A stretch of 29,846 bases of DNA, taken from Zopfochytrium polystomum. Taxonomy: Eukaryota > Chytridiomycota > Chytridiomycetes > Chytridiales > Chytridiaceae. Under the pieces are notes generated by a model. The model was not told the origin of the DNA and did not search any database. It saw nothing but the letters and a program-made list of their open reading frames with translations. A program made the position numbers and the translations under genes. The first letter of the stretch is position 1; the number at the start of each line of letters is the position of its first letter. The stretch is taken from NCBI GenBank assembly GCA_025765615.1, contig JAIVFJ010000510.1, positions 1 through 29,846 of the forward strand, in the 5' to 3' direction. This document shows, piece after piece, positions 18,360 to 29,210 of the stretch.

Positions 18360-19063
18360 CGAGAGAGAGGAGAGAGAGAGAGAGAGAGTGTGTGTGTGTG
18401 TGTGTGTGTGTGACTGTCACTCATTCAAAAACAAGCAAAACATTAATCAGTCCCTTTTCCGCATTGAAGGCATTAGTTGATCGTGCTTTGATGTGCGAGA
18501 CCTTCCAAGTCGGCCAATACCGGACAAACGCAATAAATATTATGCGTAATTTAATAATAGTCCGTTTCCGCTGCTCCGCCAAAAACCGTGTCAAAAACAG
18601 AAGAGGCGGGCTTCAAATTAAAAATAAAATAAAATAATATTAAATAAATTGGACAACCGAGTTCCGCTCGTTTCCGCGCGCATAGCATAGCCCAGAGGGG
18701 GCTCTGTTGAAAGAGAGGAGAGAGTCACGTTGATATTTGCTAGTCCTTTTTCAAATAGGGTTTTGGGGGTGAATTTTATTGAATTCGTGTGAGACTACAC
18801 TGAGGTCTCTCATAAAATCTTGGGATTTTATTTGCAAAAACAAGTGTACCCTGACCATAAAACTGCAAGGATTGGGACCCCTATTATTATTCCTGGTTCT
18901 TTAGTTTCCAAGGCTTATCAAAGTGTATTTGCAGCTAACCCGATTGGGAGGGGCTGAAAAACAACAAGAAGCAATGTCCGGAATCGATCACAGCAGCACA
19001 ATCTTGTTGGCGCAATACCCTTCCTTCTCCATCCCCTCCAGTCAAAGAAAATAAAAGAGAACA
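18254..19063. other. spacer with microsatellite and AT-rich block
   Basis: No gene is seen. It contains the GA/GT microsatellite (18310-18412), an AT-rich block at about 18612-18652 (repeated AAAATAAA, possible polyadenylation region) and ordinary unassigned sequence to 19063. Confidence 0.45.
18310..18412. repeat. compound (GA)n(GT)n microsatellite
   Basis: About 75 bases of impure GA repeat followed directly by about 12 GT units. The order and strand are the same as at 6333-6389. Confidence 0.9.
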
Positions 19064-21446
19064 TCACACCTCATCTGTCACTCCCCCAAGCTCCCCTTCC
19101 TCCTCCCCCTCCCCCTCAACACCCCCCTCCCCCCGCACCCAACCGCCCTCGCAACCTCTCTCCTCACCCACCCGACCCTCTCCCCTCCCCAGACGCCCCC
19201 TCACAGCCCACACGACCGCCGCGACCGCCTCCCTCGGCACCCGTCCCCCGCGCCCGCGCACCTCCGTCCACAGCTCGATCAGCTCGGCGACGGCGGCGGC
19301 GGGGTCCGCGTTGCGGGCGTGGGCGCGGACGAGGGCGGCGCGGGCGCGGGGTCGAGCGGGACGGTTGCGGAGAGCGCAGCGGCGCGGACGCCGGCGGGGT
19401 GTGAAGGGGTAGGAGTTGTTCGCTGTAGCGGTGGTGGTGGAGGCCGGCCGCCGCGGGTGCGGGGATCTGCGTCAACCGGAGGTTCGCGCGGTTGGCGTCG
19501 GACCCGGCGTTCTGCAGCGCGTGGCCGACGGCGTCCGCGAGGAGCGCGAACGTCGCGGCGTCGGGGCGGAGAGCGGCTGTCGCTGACGGTTGCGCAAAGG
19601 CGGCGATGTAGAGCTGGACGGCGGCGAGCGGGTCTTTTGCGGCGAGGAGGGCGGCCATCCAAGCGTTTGCTTCGCGGGCGTCGCGGCAGGGGCGGGCGGC
19701 GTCGTGGAGGGGGAGGCGGAGGAGCGGGGGCCGGGCGACGGCGAGGGCGGCGGGGCCGGCGGCGAGGAGGGCGGCGGTGCGGAGGCGGTAGTCGTCGGGG
19801 TTCGCTCTTGCGATTGCGGCGGCGGCGGCGGCGAGGGGCGATGACGGCGGTGACGGCATTGGCGGGGACAAAGACGAAGAAGAAGGAGGAAGAGGAGCGT
19901 TGTTGTTGTCGGCGGCGGCGAGGATAGCGAGTGCGACAGTGCGGGCGTCGGCGGCGTGCTTTCGAGAAGTGCGCAGTTTCGGGAGCAAGGCGGTGAGGGC
20001 GACGGCGTCGACGGGGCCGGGCAGGGACGCAAATACCGCGACGGCGGCGTCGACGAGGCCGATGCGGGCGAGGCCGGCGAGGGAGCGCGGTGCAGACGTC
20101 GACGGTCGGGTGGAGACGCCGCGGAGGGACATTTCAGCGAGGCAGAGCTCGGCGGCGGCAAGGGCGGCGGCGACGGTGCGGGCGTGCGGGGACGGGAAGC
20201 GAGGGTGGGGCGGGTGGAAGGAGGCGAGGGCGGACGCGGCGGTGGAGAACACGGCGGACAGCCGCGCGCGGCACTTGGCGCGCGCGCGGGCCGCCTCCGC
20301 GGGGGTGAGGACGGGGTGATGTTTGTTCCGGAACGGGTTCGGGCGGGCCGGCAGGGTTGCTTGGCAATGGGGACTGCTCATCGAGGAGCTTGTCTGCGTT
20401 GCCCGTCCTCGCAGCACCGAGCACGCGGATCCACGCGCTCGGGGGCGCGCCGTCCCGCTCCGCTGCGCGCGCGACGACAACGAGTGCAGCATCCACGCGG
20501 CCGCGGCCACGGCGCGCTCCTGGCTGGGTCCCAACCGCGGCGCGACCGGTTCGCCGCCAGCTGCGCGCAGCGCGGGCCCCAGGCGTCGACAAAGCGGAAA
20601 GCGGACGCGGCGCGACCGCTGCGGTGCCGGCACGGCGCCGCCACGGACGACGCGGACCAGCCACCGTGCCGCAGCTGCAAAGTCGCCCGCGGCGAGTGCG
20701 GCGTCAAACACGAGGCACGACGACGGCCGTCGAGTTGGGAGCACGTGCCAGCTGGGCGAACGCGCACTCGGCGCGCGAACGTCCCGCAGCGCTGGGCAAT
20801 GTGAAGCAAGGCGACGAGCTCGGGCGGCCGCAGCCGGCGGTAGAGCCCGTTGGCTTCACGGCGGTTGCAATCCTTCTTCCGCGGGATGGGCACGACCTTG
20901 GCCAACGCAGCAGCAATCGCGTCGGCCAACTTTGTGATTCCGGCTCGTTTCTTCCGCAGCTCCTCGCTTCGCAGGTCCGAACGGCCGATCGTGGAAGCGG
21001 CGCGGGAAAGGAGCAGCAAGAGGGTGCCGAGATCCCGCCTCGACAGCCGCTCCGCGGATGCAAGGGTGGAAGCCCATTCCAAGCGCTTCTCGAGCGCCTC
21101 TCGGAGACGCGTGTATTCCGCAAACAGGGAAAGCACGTAGTTCGCTTCCGCTCGCACAGCCTTGTCCGCTCTCCTTGCCCTTGTCCCGTCGGTGTCCCAC
21201 GATCCTCTCCAACGACCAGAAATGTGAGCCGGGCGAGCCTCGGCGACACGCACGAAGGCGAAAGTCGTGCAGCATGGCCTTGAGGCGTTGAAGAACGCTT
21301 GCGCAGCTTGCTTCGAGTCGCCGGCCTGAAGCAGTTCCAGGTTGCGGCAGAGAGGTATGTTTCGGAGCTGAGAGGATGGCGGCCTGCATCGAGAGAACGA
21401 GCGATCTCGCGATCGGATCCTCGCAGTTTGGCGGGGGCCGAGACAT
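19064..21446 (-). CDS. PPR-like helical-repeat protein, read in several frames
   Basis: A long GC-rich coding region whose protein sense moves between frames. Readable helical-repeat stretches, from the 5' side, include RLREALEKRLEWASTLASAE and ELVALLHIAQRCGTFAR (about 21110-20770), FDAALAAGDFAAAARWLVRV (about 20708-20650), SAWIRVLGAARTGNADKLLD (about 20430-20370), SLAGLARIGLVDAAVAVFAS (about 20080-20020), RPDAATFALLADAVGHALQN (about 19580-19520) and AVAELIELWTEVRGRGGRVP (about 19300-19240). The phrases RPDAATFALLADA and DAALAAGDFAAAARWL are typical of pentatricopeptide-repeat proteins, which bind organellar RNA. The start at 21446 (MSRPPPNCEDPIARSLVLSM) is tentative. At least five frame changes occur, most between 20.9 and 20.3 kb. 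These may be consensus errors in GC-rich runs, or the gene may be dead. The low-complexity C-terminus ends at the stop near 19064. Confidence 0.45.
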
Positions 21447-22029
21447 AGGAGAGACGGGTGGGATCGGAGACGGAGAGGGGATGCGGAGAGCGGAGATTGG
21501 TTGGTGGGGGGACGGGGACGGTGGGCGGTGGTGAGGGATATAGTTCGCGGGCTTTGAATCTCCGAGCTACGCACAAAAGACGGCTGCGGCGGCGGAGGCG
21601 ATGGGGATGACGGCAGTGAAGAGGATGAGAAGGATGAGGATGGGGACAAGATCGCCAACGTCTTGGAGGGACTTGCGAGCGATCGGGCAGCTGTTTGCCC
21701 GCGATGATGATGAGGGGGGACGGCGGCGGTGGCTGCCGCGGTGGCGCCGGCGGCGACGAAGACGACCTGCAACGAAGGCGGCGACAGCACCAGGAGCGCC
21801 GAGGCCGACGGCGGCGGCAGCAGCAGCAGCATCCAACGACGGCAGGCGGGCGCATCCAGGCTCTGCTGGCAACGTCGGCCCAGGTAACGCGCTACCTGTT
21901 TCTCTTCGATTTCACGGCGGATTGAACGGGGGTAGGGAAGGGGTGCGGCTTCGAAGAAGCGCCCGGAATGATCGCAACCGGGGCCTTGTCAAATCAAAGC
22001 GAAAGGAAGTCTCTGTTTCCCACATCCCA
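21447..22029 (-). other. region between the PPR-like and oxoamine synthase genes, possible small tail-anchored protein
   Basis: A minus-strand frame 21872-21567 encodes 101 residues, MPAEPGCARLPSLD onward. It is Ala-rich then Arg-rich, and ends with a strongly hydrophobic helix (DLVPILILLILFTAVIPIAS) close to the stop. That is the layout of a tail-anchored membrane protein. Another frame stays open across the same DNA, so this is only a candidate. Nothing else is recognised here. Confidence 0.3.
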
Positions 22030-22364
22030 TCACAGCCTCGCAACGCGAGCACCAGTCCCACTCCCGCCGCCGTCGCCCCCACTCCCCCGCCCCGCCGCCG
22101 CGACGACGCCCGCCGCCCCCGCCTTCACTTCCATCCCCGCCGCATCCTCGCCTCGCCCCCCAGCCTCCTCCTCCTCCTCGAACGAAGCAAGCACGTCGAC
22201 CAGGCAGTCCGCCAGCGCCGCGACCTCGTCCTCGCTGTTGTGCGCGTGGAGGCAGATGCGCAGGCCTCGGAAGCCGCGCGGTACGGTGGGCGAGCGGATA
22301 TGGCGGACGTCGAAGCCGCGCGGCGCGCAGCGCCGCCGAGACCCGCGCGACACGGGCGTTTTCC

Positions 22365-22399
<35 letters not shown>

Positions 22400-23771
22400 T
22401 TTTAAATTTTTTTGTAGTTCAGTCAAAGAAGAGGGGGATTCATGTTTCCTTTTCTTACCTGGCACGACGACGGCCTGGATCGGCGAGTCGGATGGCAGCG
22501 CGCGGACGCCGACAAATTTGTTCAACCTCTCCTCGGCAAACGCCGCTCTGTACGCCCCTCACCAACTCTCCGATCCTCCTCTGCAACCCCTCCGCGTCCC
22601 TCTCGATCGCCGCATACGCGCAATCCACGGCAACCAGCGCATGCGGCGGGATGGCCGTCGAAAACACCAACGGTCCTTGCATAGTTAACAAGGAACCGTT
22701 TCAGGACCTTCGGTCCGAGTACAGCGGCGCCGTGCGCGCCGACGGCCTGCCAAAGTGTGGAGGCGGGCAAAGACGCGGGCCTCGAGGCCGTGGTGGGCGA
22801 CGAGGGCCGCGGCCCTGCGGGCCGCAGACGCCGGTGGAGTGGGCCTCGTCGACGACGAGGACGGCGCCGCCGGCGGCGGTGAGGCGCGGTCGGCGAGGGC
22901 GGCGACGATGGCGGGAAGCGGGGCGGCGTCGCCGTCCATGCTGTAGATGGCTTCGACGGCGACGACGATGCCGGGCATGGACGGTTTGGTTTGCTTGTTG
23001 GAGGAGGAGGAGTGGTATGATTGCTGGCTTCGCGGGACCGGATGCGGTCTGCCTCTCGGCGAGGACCTGACCGGAGGTGGGCGACGTCGTTTAGTCTGAA
23101 CGCGCGGACGGTGCGGGGGTTCTCTGGCACGGCGGGCGCCGTCCGTGGACGCTGCGTGGACCAGCTCGTCGATGACGGTGGCGCCGCCGGGCTGCGGGAG
23201 TAGGTCGACATGAGGGGCGAGGTTGGCGTCGTAGCCCGAGTTGAACGAGGAGCGCGGCGGGGTGCGCGGTGGAAGCGGGCGAGGCGCCGCTCGAGGCGGC
23301 CGCGGCGCGCGAGGTTGCCGGTCAGCAGGCGCGAGCCGGTGGAGCCGAGGACAGGGGCGGGGAGGTAGGGCGTTGTGGTGGTGGGTCGGCGGCATTGGTG
23401 GCGGGTGGTGTCCATGGGTGCTGGCGCGGGTTCTGCCGGACGCGCGGGCAGCATCGGCAGCATTAGTAGCATCGCATCGGCAGCCGCAGCAGCCAGACGC
23501 TTCAAGAAGAGGTTGCGGACGTCGGGCCGCCTCGCCAAGCCAAAGTAGTCGTTTGACGAAAAGTCGACCATCCTGGTCGTCGTCGTTGCAGCCGTCGAGT
23601 CGTCGTCGAGCGGATCCCCAAAGCCATCGCCGTCGTGGCGGTCCTGTTGAACGAGAAGAGTCGTCGTGGTCATCGCGGTCATCGTAGGTGGTGGTGTGGT
23701 TGGTCGATGGAGCGCAGCAGTCCGACCGGTCCGGCGCGGCGGTCGAGTGCGGCGGCGAGCGCGTCCTCCAT
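22030..23771 (-). CDS. 8-amino-7-oxononanoate synthase-like enzyme (alpha-oxoamine synthase family), many frame changes
   Basis: PLP-dependent fold-type I enzyme; family members condense pimeloyl-CoA with alanine in biotin synthesis. Blocks in correct order on the minus strand are the start EDALAAALDRRAGPVGLLRS (23771), VDFSSNDYFGLARRPDV (about 23568), GSTGSRLLTGN (about 23346), FNSGYDANLAPHVDLL (23245), IDELVHAASTDGAR, RLNDVAHL (about 23091), VVAVEAIYSMDGD (about 22945), VLVVDEAHSTGVCGPQGRG (about 22850), HGLEARVFARLHT (about 22790), VFSTAIPPHALVAVD (about 22670), DSPIQAVVVPG (about 22465) and GFDVRHIRSPTVPRGFRGLR (about 22315), with the stop at 22030. At least eight one- or two-base frame changes separate them. 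The HTFGKA motif that holds the PLP lysine lacks two bases. An intron-like insert lies at 22364-22458. The gene is either error-ridden or recently inactivated. Kinship with 2-amino-3-ketobutyrate ligase cannot be excluded. Confidence 0.6.
22364..22458 (-). repeat. 95-base intron-like insert with (CAA)n run
   Basis: GTAAGA donor (22458), CTGAAC branch-like site and AACAG acceptor (22364) surround a run of about 11 CAA units. It falls between VVVPG and the ENARVARVS block of the enzyme. Because it is 95 bases long, reading straight through keeps the frame and encodes polyglutamine, whereas splicing shifts it. See findings. Confidence 0.6.
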
Positions 23772-24406
23772 GATTGACTGACTGATGATCGATCCGTCGG
23801 ACAATCGGCGCCGCTCCAACAACAATGATAATAGTTGGGCGGGAATCTGTTCCCGGTGTTTGCGACAAAAAGGGAAGAAAAAAAGTACAAAGTTTACCCG
23901 CGCTCAATCACGCATTGTCAAGATCACACGATCAACACTCTGCCCGCCCCGCTGCCCGTACTGTATGTACAGCAGATGCGATGATAACGTCCCAGATTCC
24001 TTTCCCGCGCGCTCGGGGGAGCAGAAGGTGCGCGTTGTTGTGCGTTGTGCGTTGTGCGTTGCACGTTGCGCGTTGCGCGAAGGTGGGTGGGTGGGTGGGT
24101 GGGTTAGTCTGTTTGACCCAGAGGCGGCGGGGGGGCGTCTCTCTTTTGCCGTTTGCGGCAGCAGCAGCAGCAAGGCCCCTTTCTTGCTTCCTCCTTTCTT
24201 TCTTCTTCCCTCATCCTGCTTCTTTGTTCTTCTTCTTCTTCTTTCATCATCGTCATCATCATCAATCATCATCTTCTCTCTTCTTCTTATCATTGTTCTT
24301 GCTTCTTCTTATCTTTTTGCTAATCCTCCTTGAAGGCGAGGTGGGGGGAAAAAGGAGAAGAACAAAGATAAAAAAAAAAGAACGACTCGATCATCAAACT
24401 GAAATA
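23772..24406. other. divergent intergenic region
   Basis: Upstream region shared by the oxoamine synthase-like gene (-) and the coiled-coil gene (+). It holds short direct repeats (TGCGTTGTGCGTTGTGCGTTGCACGTTGCG near 24036-24080, GGTGGGTGGGTGGGTGGG at 24082-24101) and a CTT/ATC-rich pyrimidine tract (24175-24320) that probably forms the leader of the plus-strand gene. No gene. Confidence 0.45.
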
Positions 24407-25350
24407 ATGGACACGTCGACGCCACGTCATCCAGCACAACGGCAGCAGCAGCAGCAGCAGCATAATCCCCAGCACTCCCGCCCGCCAACACCCTCGACCC
24501 TGTCCTCCTCGTCCTCCTCCCACCGTCCCCGCAACCACCCACGCACCACACCCCCCTACACCATCGCCCACCCCGCACCTCCTGCCCCTCCTCCCACAAC
24601 CCCTCGCGGCCCCGCCCCCGCCCCCGCCCACGCACCCTCTGTCCCCTTTCCCGCAACACAACCCTCCCACCACCACCACCACCCAGTCGGCGCGCTTTCC
24701 GGTCGGCGCCCCGGTCCCCGGCGGCGGGGGCGGGATCTGGATCAACGTGCAGAGCGAGCTCGAGACGCGCGTGACGCGGCAGGAGGAGGGGGCGGAGGAG
24801 GCGGCGGGGATGAACGAGGGTTCGTTTGTTTCTTTCCCCCTGCTCCTCCCACTGACACTAACGCACATACACTAACACACACACACACAACACCACACAC
24901 ACACACCACACACACACATGCAAACAAACACAGAATGCACCGCGCTGCTCTCGCGGATCCAGAAAGTGAAGGCGATGGTAACGAGGCCCCCTCGCTTCGT
25001 ATTATGAACCACTCCCACAGCACGTTTCCCACACTTATAACAACAACAACAACCACCAACCAAACCAACCAACCTGAAAAAACAAAAAAAAAAAAAAAAA
25101 AACAAACAAAATAGGCGTCCTCGCACCTGACCGCATCGCGCGCGCGCGGCGCGCAAATGTCGGCGGCGGTGGCGGCGCTGCGCGAGGTGTCGCTGGAGCT
25201 GCTGCTTGCGGCGGACTACCCGGAGCCGCCAAAAGCGCGCGGCGGAGGGTCGTCGTCGTCGTCGGCAAGGGGGACGGCCGACGGCGGGTCGGTTGAAGGC
25301 GGTGCTGCGACGGACGACGACGACGGCGGCGCCGCGGGGAGCCTGCGGTT
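24407..25350 (+). CDS. low-complexity and coiled-coil protein, at least three exons
   Basis: The ATG at 24407 opens MDTSTPRHPAQRQQQQQQHN, a Gln/Pro/Ser/His-rich disordered region. Near 24640-24680 the sense moves by one base into a frame with GIWINVQSELETRVTRQEEG and ends at 24819. The introns 24820-24933 (weak GTTCGT donor, CACAG acceptor) and 24978-25114 (GTAACG donor, ATAG acceptor) flank a 44-base exon. The joined phases give ECTALLSRIQKVKAM and then ASSHLTASRARGAQMSAAVA, REVSLELLLAADYPEPPKA. The helical, Leu-rich heptads suggest a short coiled coil, perhaps like small BLOC-1-type subunits; that is only a guess. The 3' end is uncertain: the frame stays open to 25822 into the antisense of the next gene, so I place the likely end near 25350, where another frame stops. 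Both introns are packed with CA, CAA and A repeats. Confidence 0.45.
24878..24933. repeat. (CA)n-rich tract inside an intron
   Basis: Impure CA repeats (ACACACACAACACCACACACAC type) fill the 3' half of the first intron of the coiled-coil gene, ending at the CACAG acceptor. Confidence 0.8.
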
Positions 25351-25590
25351 TGAAAGTGAAAAGAGAGAGGGAGAGGCAGGAACAAAAAAGACTCCTCCAG
25401 CTTTATTCTTTTCCGATGCATCAAACCGCCTATCTGCAAAGCCGGTAGTTTTCCTTTTTTTTTCTTTCTTTTTATTTCTTAGTTTACTCGCCCACCCCAA
25501 ACAGTCCCTAAACACACCCACACAGCCTTCCGAAACTCCATTCCCCAACACAACTTCTCCATCTGCTCTCTTTCTTTCTCGTTCTTTTTC

Positions 25591-25711
25591 TCACATGACG
25601 ATGCGCGGCTCCAAAATGTTGTCGCTGACGCTCTGCACAGACAAATCAACGAAAATAAAAACAGTCAGTAACTGCTTCACAATCCCCGACGCGCTGTTAC
25701 CGTTTTCCTCG

Positions 25712-25752
<41 letters not shown>

Positions 25753-27855
25753 CTCTCACCCCCCCTCCCCGCCCCCCTTCCATCGCCCTCACCTTGTGCG
25801 GCAGCACCGACCGACCCGTTGACAAAGATCTCGTCGGCGACGTGCACGTCCTCGCCCAGCACCGTCGTGTTGTCGATGCGGCTCTGCAAAAGTGTGTGTG
25901 TGGTTTGTTAGTGAGGGCGAAAAAGAATGTACTTCTTGTTGAGGAACGGTACGACCTCCTCACACACACGCACACAAACTTACCCATCTGCCGACCGACG
26001 AGTGCCATCCAATGATCGAGTCCTTGACCCACGCGTTCTAAAAAGAAGGGAGAAAAACAACGTGTCAGCTCCTTTTAAAAAAAAATCCCCAAAAAGGAAC
26101 ACCCCAAAATACTCACATCCTTCACAACCGCGCCCTTCATAACCACCGTCCTCACAAGCCTCACGCCGTTCCCAACCCTCGCTCCGGGTCCGACCACAAC
26201 GTCCGGCCCAATCTTGCAGTCCCGGCCGACGGTGGCGGTCGGGTCGACGACGGCGTTTCCGACGACGGTGGTGCCGGGGCCGAGGGCGGGCTGGTGGGCC
26301 GAGGGCGGGGTTCCCTGCACGGGTGACGTCGCCGCCGTTGCCGCGGCGGGGGACGTTGCGGGCGGGGCGGCGGCTGCGAGGAGGAGGTCTGAGCGGCGGG
26401 CCCGGAGGGAGGCGAGGTAGAGCGAGGTGCCGGTCAAAAAATCCTTTGGCTGGCCGACGTCGGCCCAGAAGCCGTGCAGGGGGGTGGCGTGGAGTTGGCC
26501 GTCGCGCGCCATGAAGGGGAAGACTTCTTTTTCGATCGACATGGTTTGGTTGTCCTTTGGGGGTAGTGGGTGGTCACGTGAGAACAAAAGCCAACGCAAA
26601 ATCACCCCCACAAACCCCTCACCGGAATCCTCTTCAGCATCTCGACGCCAAACACGTAAATGCCCGTTGATCTGGTCGCCGACCCAGTCCTTTGGCTTCT
26701 CGACAAAGCGCGCGATCTGGGTGGACCCGGGCTGGGTGACGACGACGCCGAACTTGGACGGGTCCTCGACCTTGGTGGTCATGAGGGTGCCTTCCTTGCC
26801 GTGGGCGCGGTGGAAGGCGAGGAGGTCGGCGAAGGGGAACTCGCAGATGACGTCCGAGTTGAGGACAAAGAAGGGCGCGTCGTCGGCGGTGAGGATGGCG
26901 CGCGAGGCCGAGGGGGCCGGCTTTATTTTGTTTCGTGTATTGGGGGAGGGCGGGGTTGCGTTGTTTTTTTGTTTTTTTGTTTTGTTTTTATTGAGTGAAT
27001 CAGTGAAAAACGAAAATAAAACAAAAAGAGAATAAAACCAAACGTTACCGGTTCCCAACGGCTCGGGCTCGATCGAAAAGTGAATCTTGACGCCGTACTC
27101 CTCCTCGACCTGGTGCATGGCGTTGACCATGACGTCGGGCTGGTAGTTGACGGCCAGCACAATGTCCTTGACGCCGACCTGGGCTAGAGCCGCGATCTGG
27201 TGGATGATCATCGGCTTGTTGCAGAACGGCACGAGCGGCTTGGGGATCGAAAAGGTCAGGGGGCGGAGGCGTGTGCCGAAGCCTGTGGTAGGGAAGAGGG
27301 GGGCGTGGGGAAGAGGAGTGGGGGTTAGTAACTATGTCATTGGCGCGTGCTTGTTTTTTCCCCATAATTAAATTTTGGTAGAAGGGCGCGCCATGATCCA
27401 AAAATCAAGATCAGCCCCTCGCGGAATCCAGCCCAACTCCCGGATGCCGTACGCTTGGATGCGACGCGAACGATGGTGCGCGTAGATGCGTGTGCATCCG
27501 ATCGGATGGATGCGTGGAGGGATGGGGCAGCGGAGAAGGCGACGTTGATCTGAAAAGTTTGGCGGTACTTCTCCGGGCCATCGGACTCCGGAGGGGCGGG
27601 GCTCCCCGGGCCCTCCTTATCCGCCGCGTAGATGATTCGATCGGGGGAAAGGAAAGGGTGCGAAGGGGGTGGATCGGGCCGGAGTGTTCGCGCGCCTGTC
27701 CGGTTGCGCCGTTTTCGCGTTCGTCGAGACGCCCACCATCTCCATCCGCCCAGCCTGCGATCTGTCGCTGCGAAGGCACGCGCGCTCGTGCCCGCCCCAA
27801 ACCTCGCTCGAAAGAGAAGAGCAGGTTTACCTCCGACGAGGATGAGAGCCTTCAT
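25591..27855 (-). CDS. GDP-mannose pyrophosphorylase (mannose-1-phosphate guanylyltransferase), seven exons
   Basis: Makes GDP-mannose from mannose-1-phosphate and GTP for glycosylation, GPI anchors and wall mannan; cytosolic. Exons are 27855-27831, 27282-27049, 26920-26623, 26554-26117, 26037-25984, 25883-25793 and 25632-25591, all with GT-AG introns. The first exon is 25 bases (MKALILVG). Exon 2 completes the nucleotidyl-transferase signature GGFGTRLRPLTFSIPKPLVP and carries NKPMIIHQIAAL and EPEPLGTG. Later exons give FFVLNSDVICEFPFADLL, VEKPKDWVGD, SIEKEVFPFMARDGQLHATP, GFWADVGQPKDFL, left-handed beta-helix repeats, SIIGWHSSVGRW, NTTVLGEDVHVADEIFVNGS and the canonical end EPRIVM. A 40-residue Ala/Ser/Pro-rich insert follows the catalytic domain, making the protein longer than the usual 360 residues. 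Three frame changes lie in conserved motifs (about 26905, 26662 and 25812). In an essential gene these are probably consensus errors. The gene is PSA1/VIG9 in yeast terms. Confidence 0.9.
25721..25749. repeat. (CT)n microsatellite in the last intron of the pyrophosphorylase gene
   Basis: About 14 CT units within the intron 25633-25792; on the gene's strand it is a GA repeat. Confidence 0.85.
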
Positions 27856-28412
27856 TTCTGTTGGTGTTGTGTTGTTGTTATTGTCGTGCGGTGCGAGGGT
27901 GTGTGGGGAGGCAAGGCGCGCCGGTTCGTTCTTTGTGTGGCTTGCGCGATGTACGTGCGGCGTTTCAAAAAAAAAGAAAGAAACGGTAAAACAACCAAAA
28001 AAATGCAGACAAAAATTTCGGTGAAGAAAAACAGGAAAAATGAAAAAGGAAAAGAAAAAAAGATGGCGTTTTCTTTTTTTTTCTCCATCGCCCCCGCGCT
28101 GGAACATGTTGAACGGTTTCCAAAACGGCATAAATGTTCCTTCACATTCTCCACGTCGGTGACCAGGAGAGAATTAATTACCACGTGTATTTCGCGCTCC
28201 AACCGCCCCCTTCCCCACAAGGTATGAGCGTCGCCGCCAGTCACACCGAGAGATGTCCGAAAATGCAACAAACAACAGGGATTCTCGAGCACTGAAAGTT
28301 GCATCAAGCCCCGCCAGGAAAACCGTTAACCACACACACACACACACTTGGGGCGAGAGGCAACAGAGCCCCCCTGCCCTCCAGGCGACGACGAGTAGAT
28401 GTTCCCCTCCCT

Positions 28413-28418
28413 CCCCCC

Positions 28419-28455
<37 letters not shown>
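28413..28455. repeat. C14-T29 homopolymer junction
   Basis: Fourteen C followed directly by twenty-nine T. The lengths of such runs are unreliable in assemblies. Confidence 0.85.
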
Positions 28456-29109
28456 GGTAACTGTTTGCACTCCTTGCAGCCTGCTCTAAACCCACATGAT
28501 TTCGCTGCAAAAACAGTATTATAACATCTAGCACAAAGTAAGAGAATTCCTCCCCCCCCCCATGTCCTTTGCAAAATCACCTCCGTCGTCCAGGGCCGCA
28601 AAACCCGCCAAGCTTGGTACTCACGTCATTTCGGGGGGTAGTGGAAAGACTTCTCCAGGATAAAATAACGAGTTCTGAAACAAGAACGGAAACCACCCTG
28701 ATTTGGAATCGCACTGCGGACGGAATCCGGCGTGTTGCGTTGTGTGCGTGGTCTTTTGATGCGGACAGCGTTGCGCCAAGGGAGCAAATTTTTTGGCCTT
28801 CGGTGGACTTGGACAGGGGACGGAGAGAGTTCGGCGACCTTTTGTCGACGATTCCGTCAGAGGCGCCCTCTGAAACGAGCGGGAACAATCTGAAACGTAG
28901 TGATTTTTTTGGGGGCGAAAAATTTTTTTTTTCCATCGCCTGGCTGCTCCCTCTCAGTGCGCCATTAGCAATCGAGCGATTGTCTGGCATTTCCAGAAAG
29001 GGAACGCACCGAGAGTTCCGGGCGGTGATTTTGCGTTTTTTTTTTATTGACTGTTTCTGGCAAGCCGCCTCTTGCTTTTTTAGAGGCGATGGTGTGCAGA
29101 GACGAGATA

Positions 29110-29210
29110 GAGGGGGAGAGAGAGAGAGAGACATCGGGCACAAAGAGAGACAGGAAGAGTGCTTCAGTCTGTGCGTTGTTGTGCGAGTGAGTGTTTGGCA
29201 CATGAGCGTG

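Noticed and set aside
21601..23070. 489-codon plus-strand open frame
   Set aside because: It is antisense to the oxoamine synthase-like gene, rich in Arg, Ala and Gly, with no conserved motif, while the minus strand carries clear motifs.
27411..27800. 129-codon minus-strand frame inside the first intron of the pyrophosphorylase gene
   Set aside because: Basic, Pro/Arg-rich, no family, and bounded by the intron whose splice sites restore a conserved protein.
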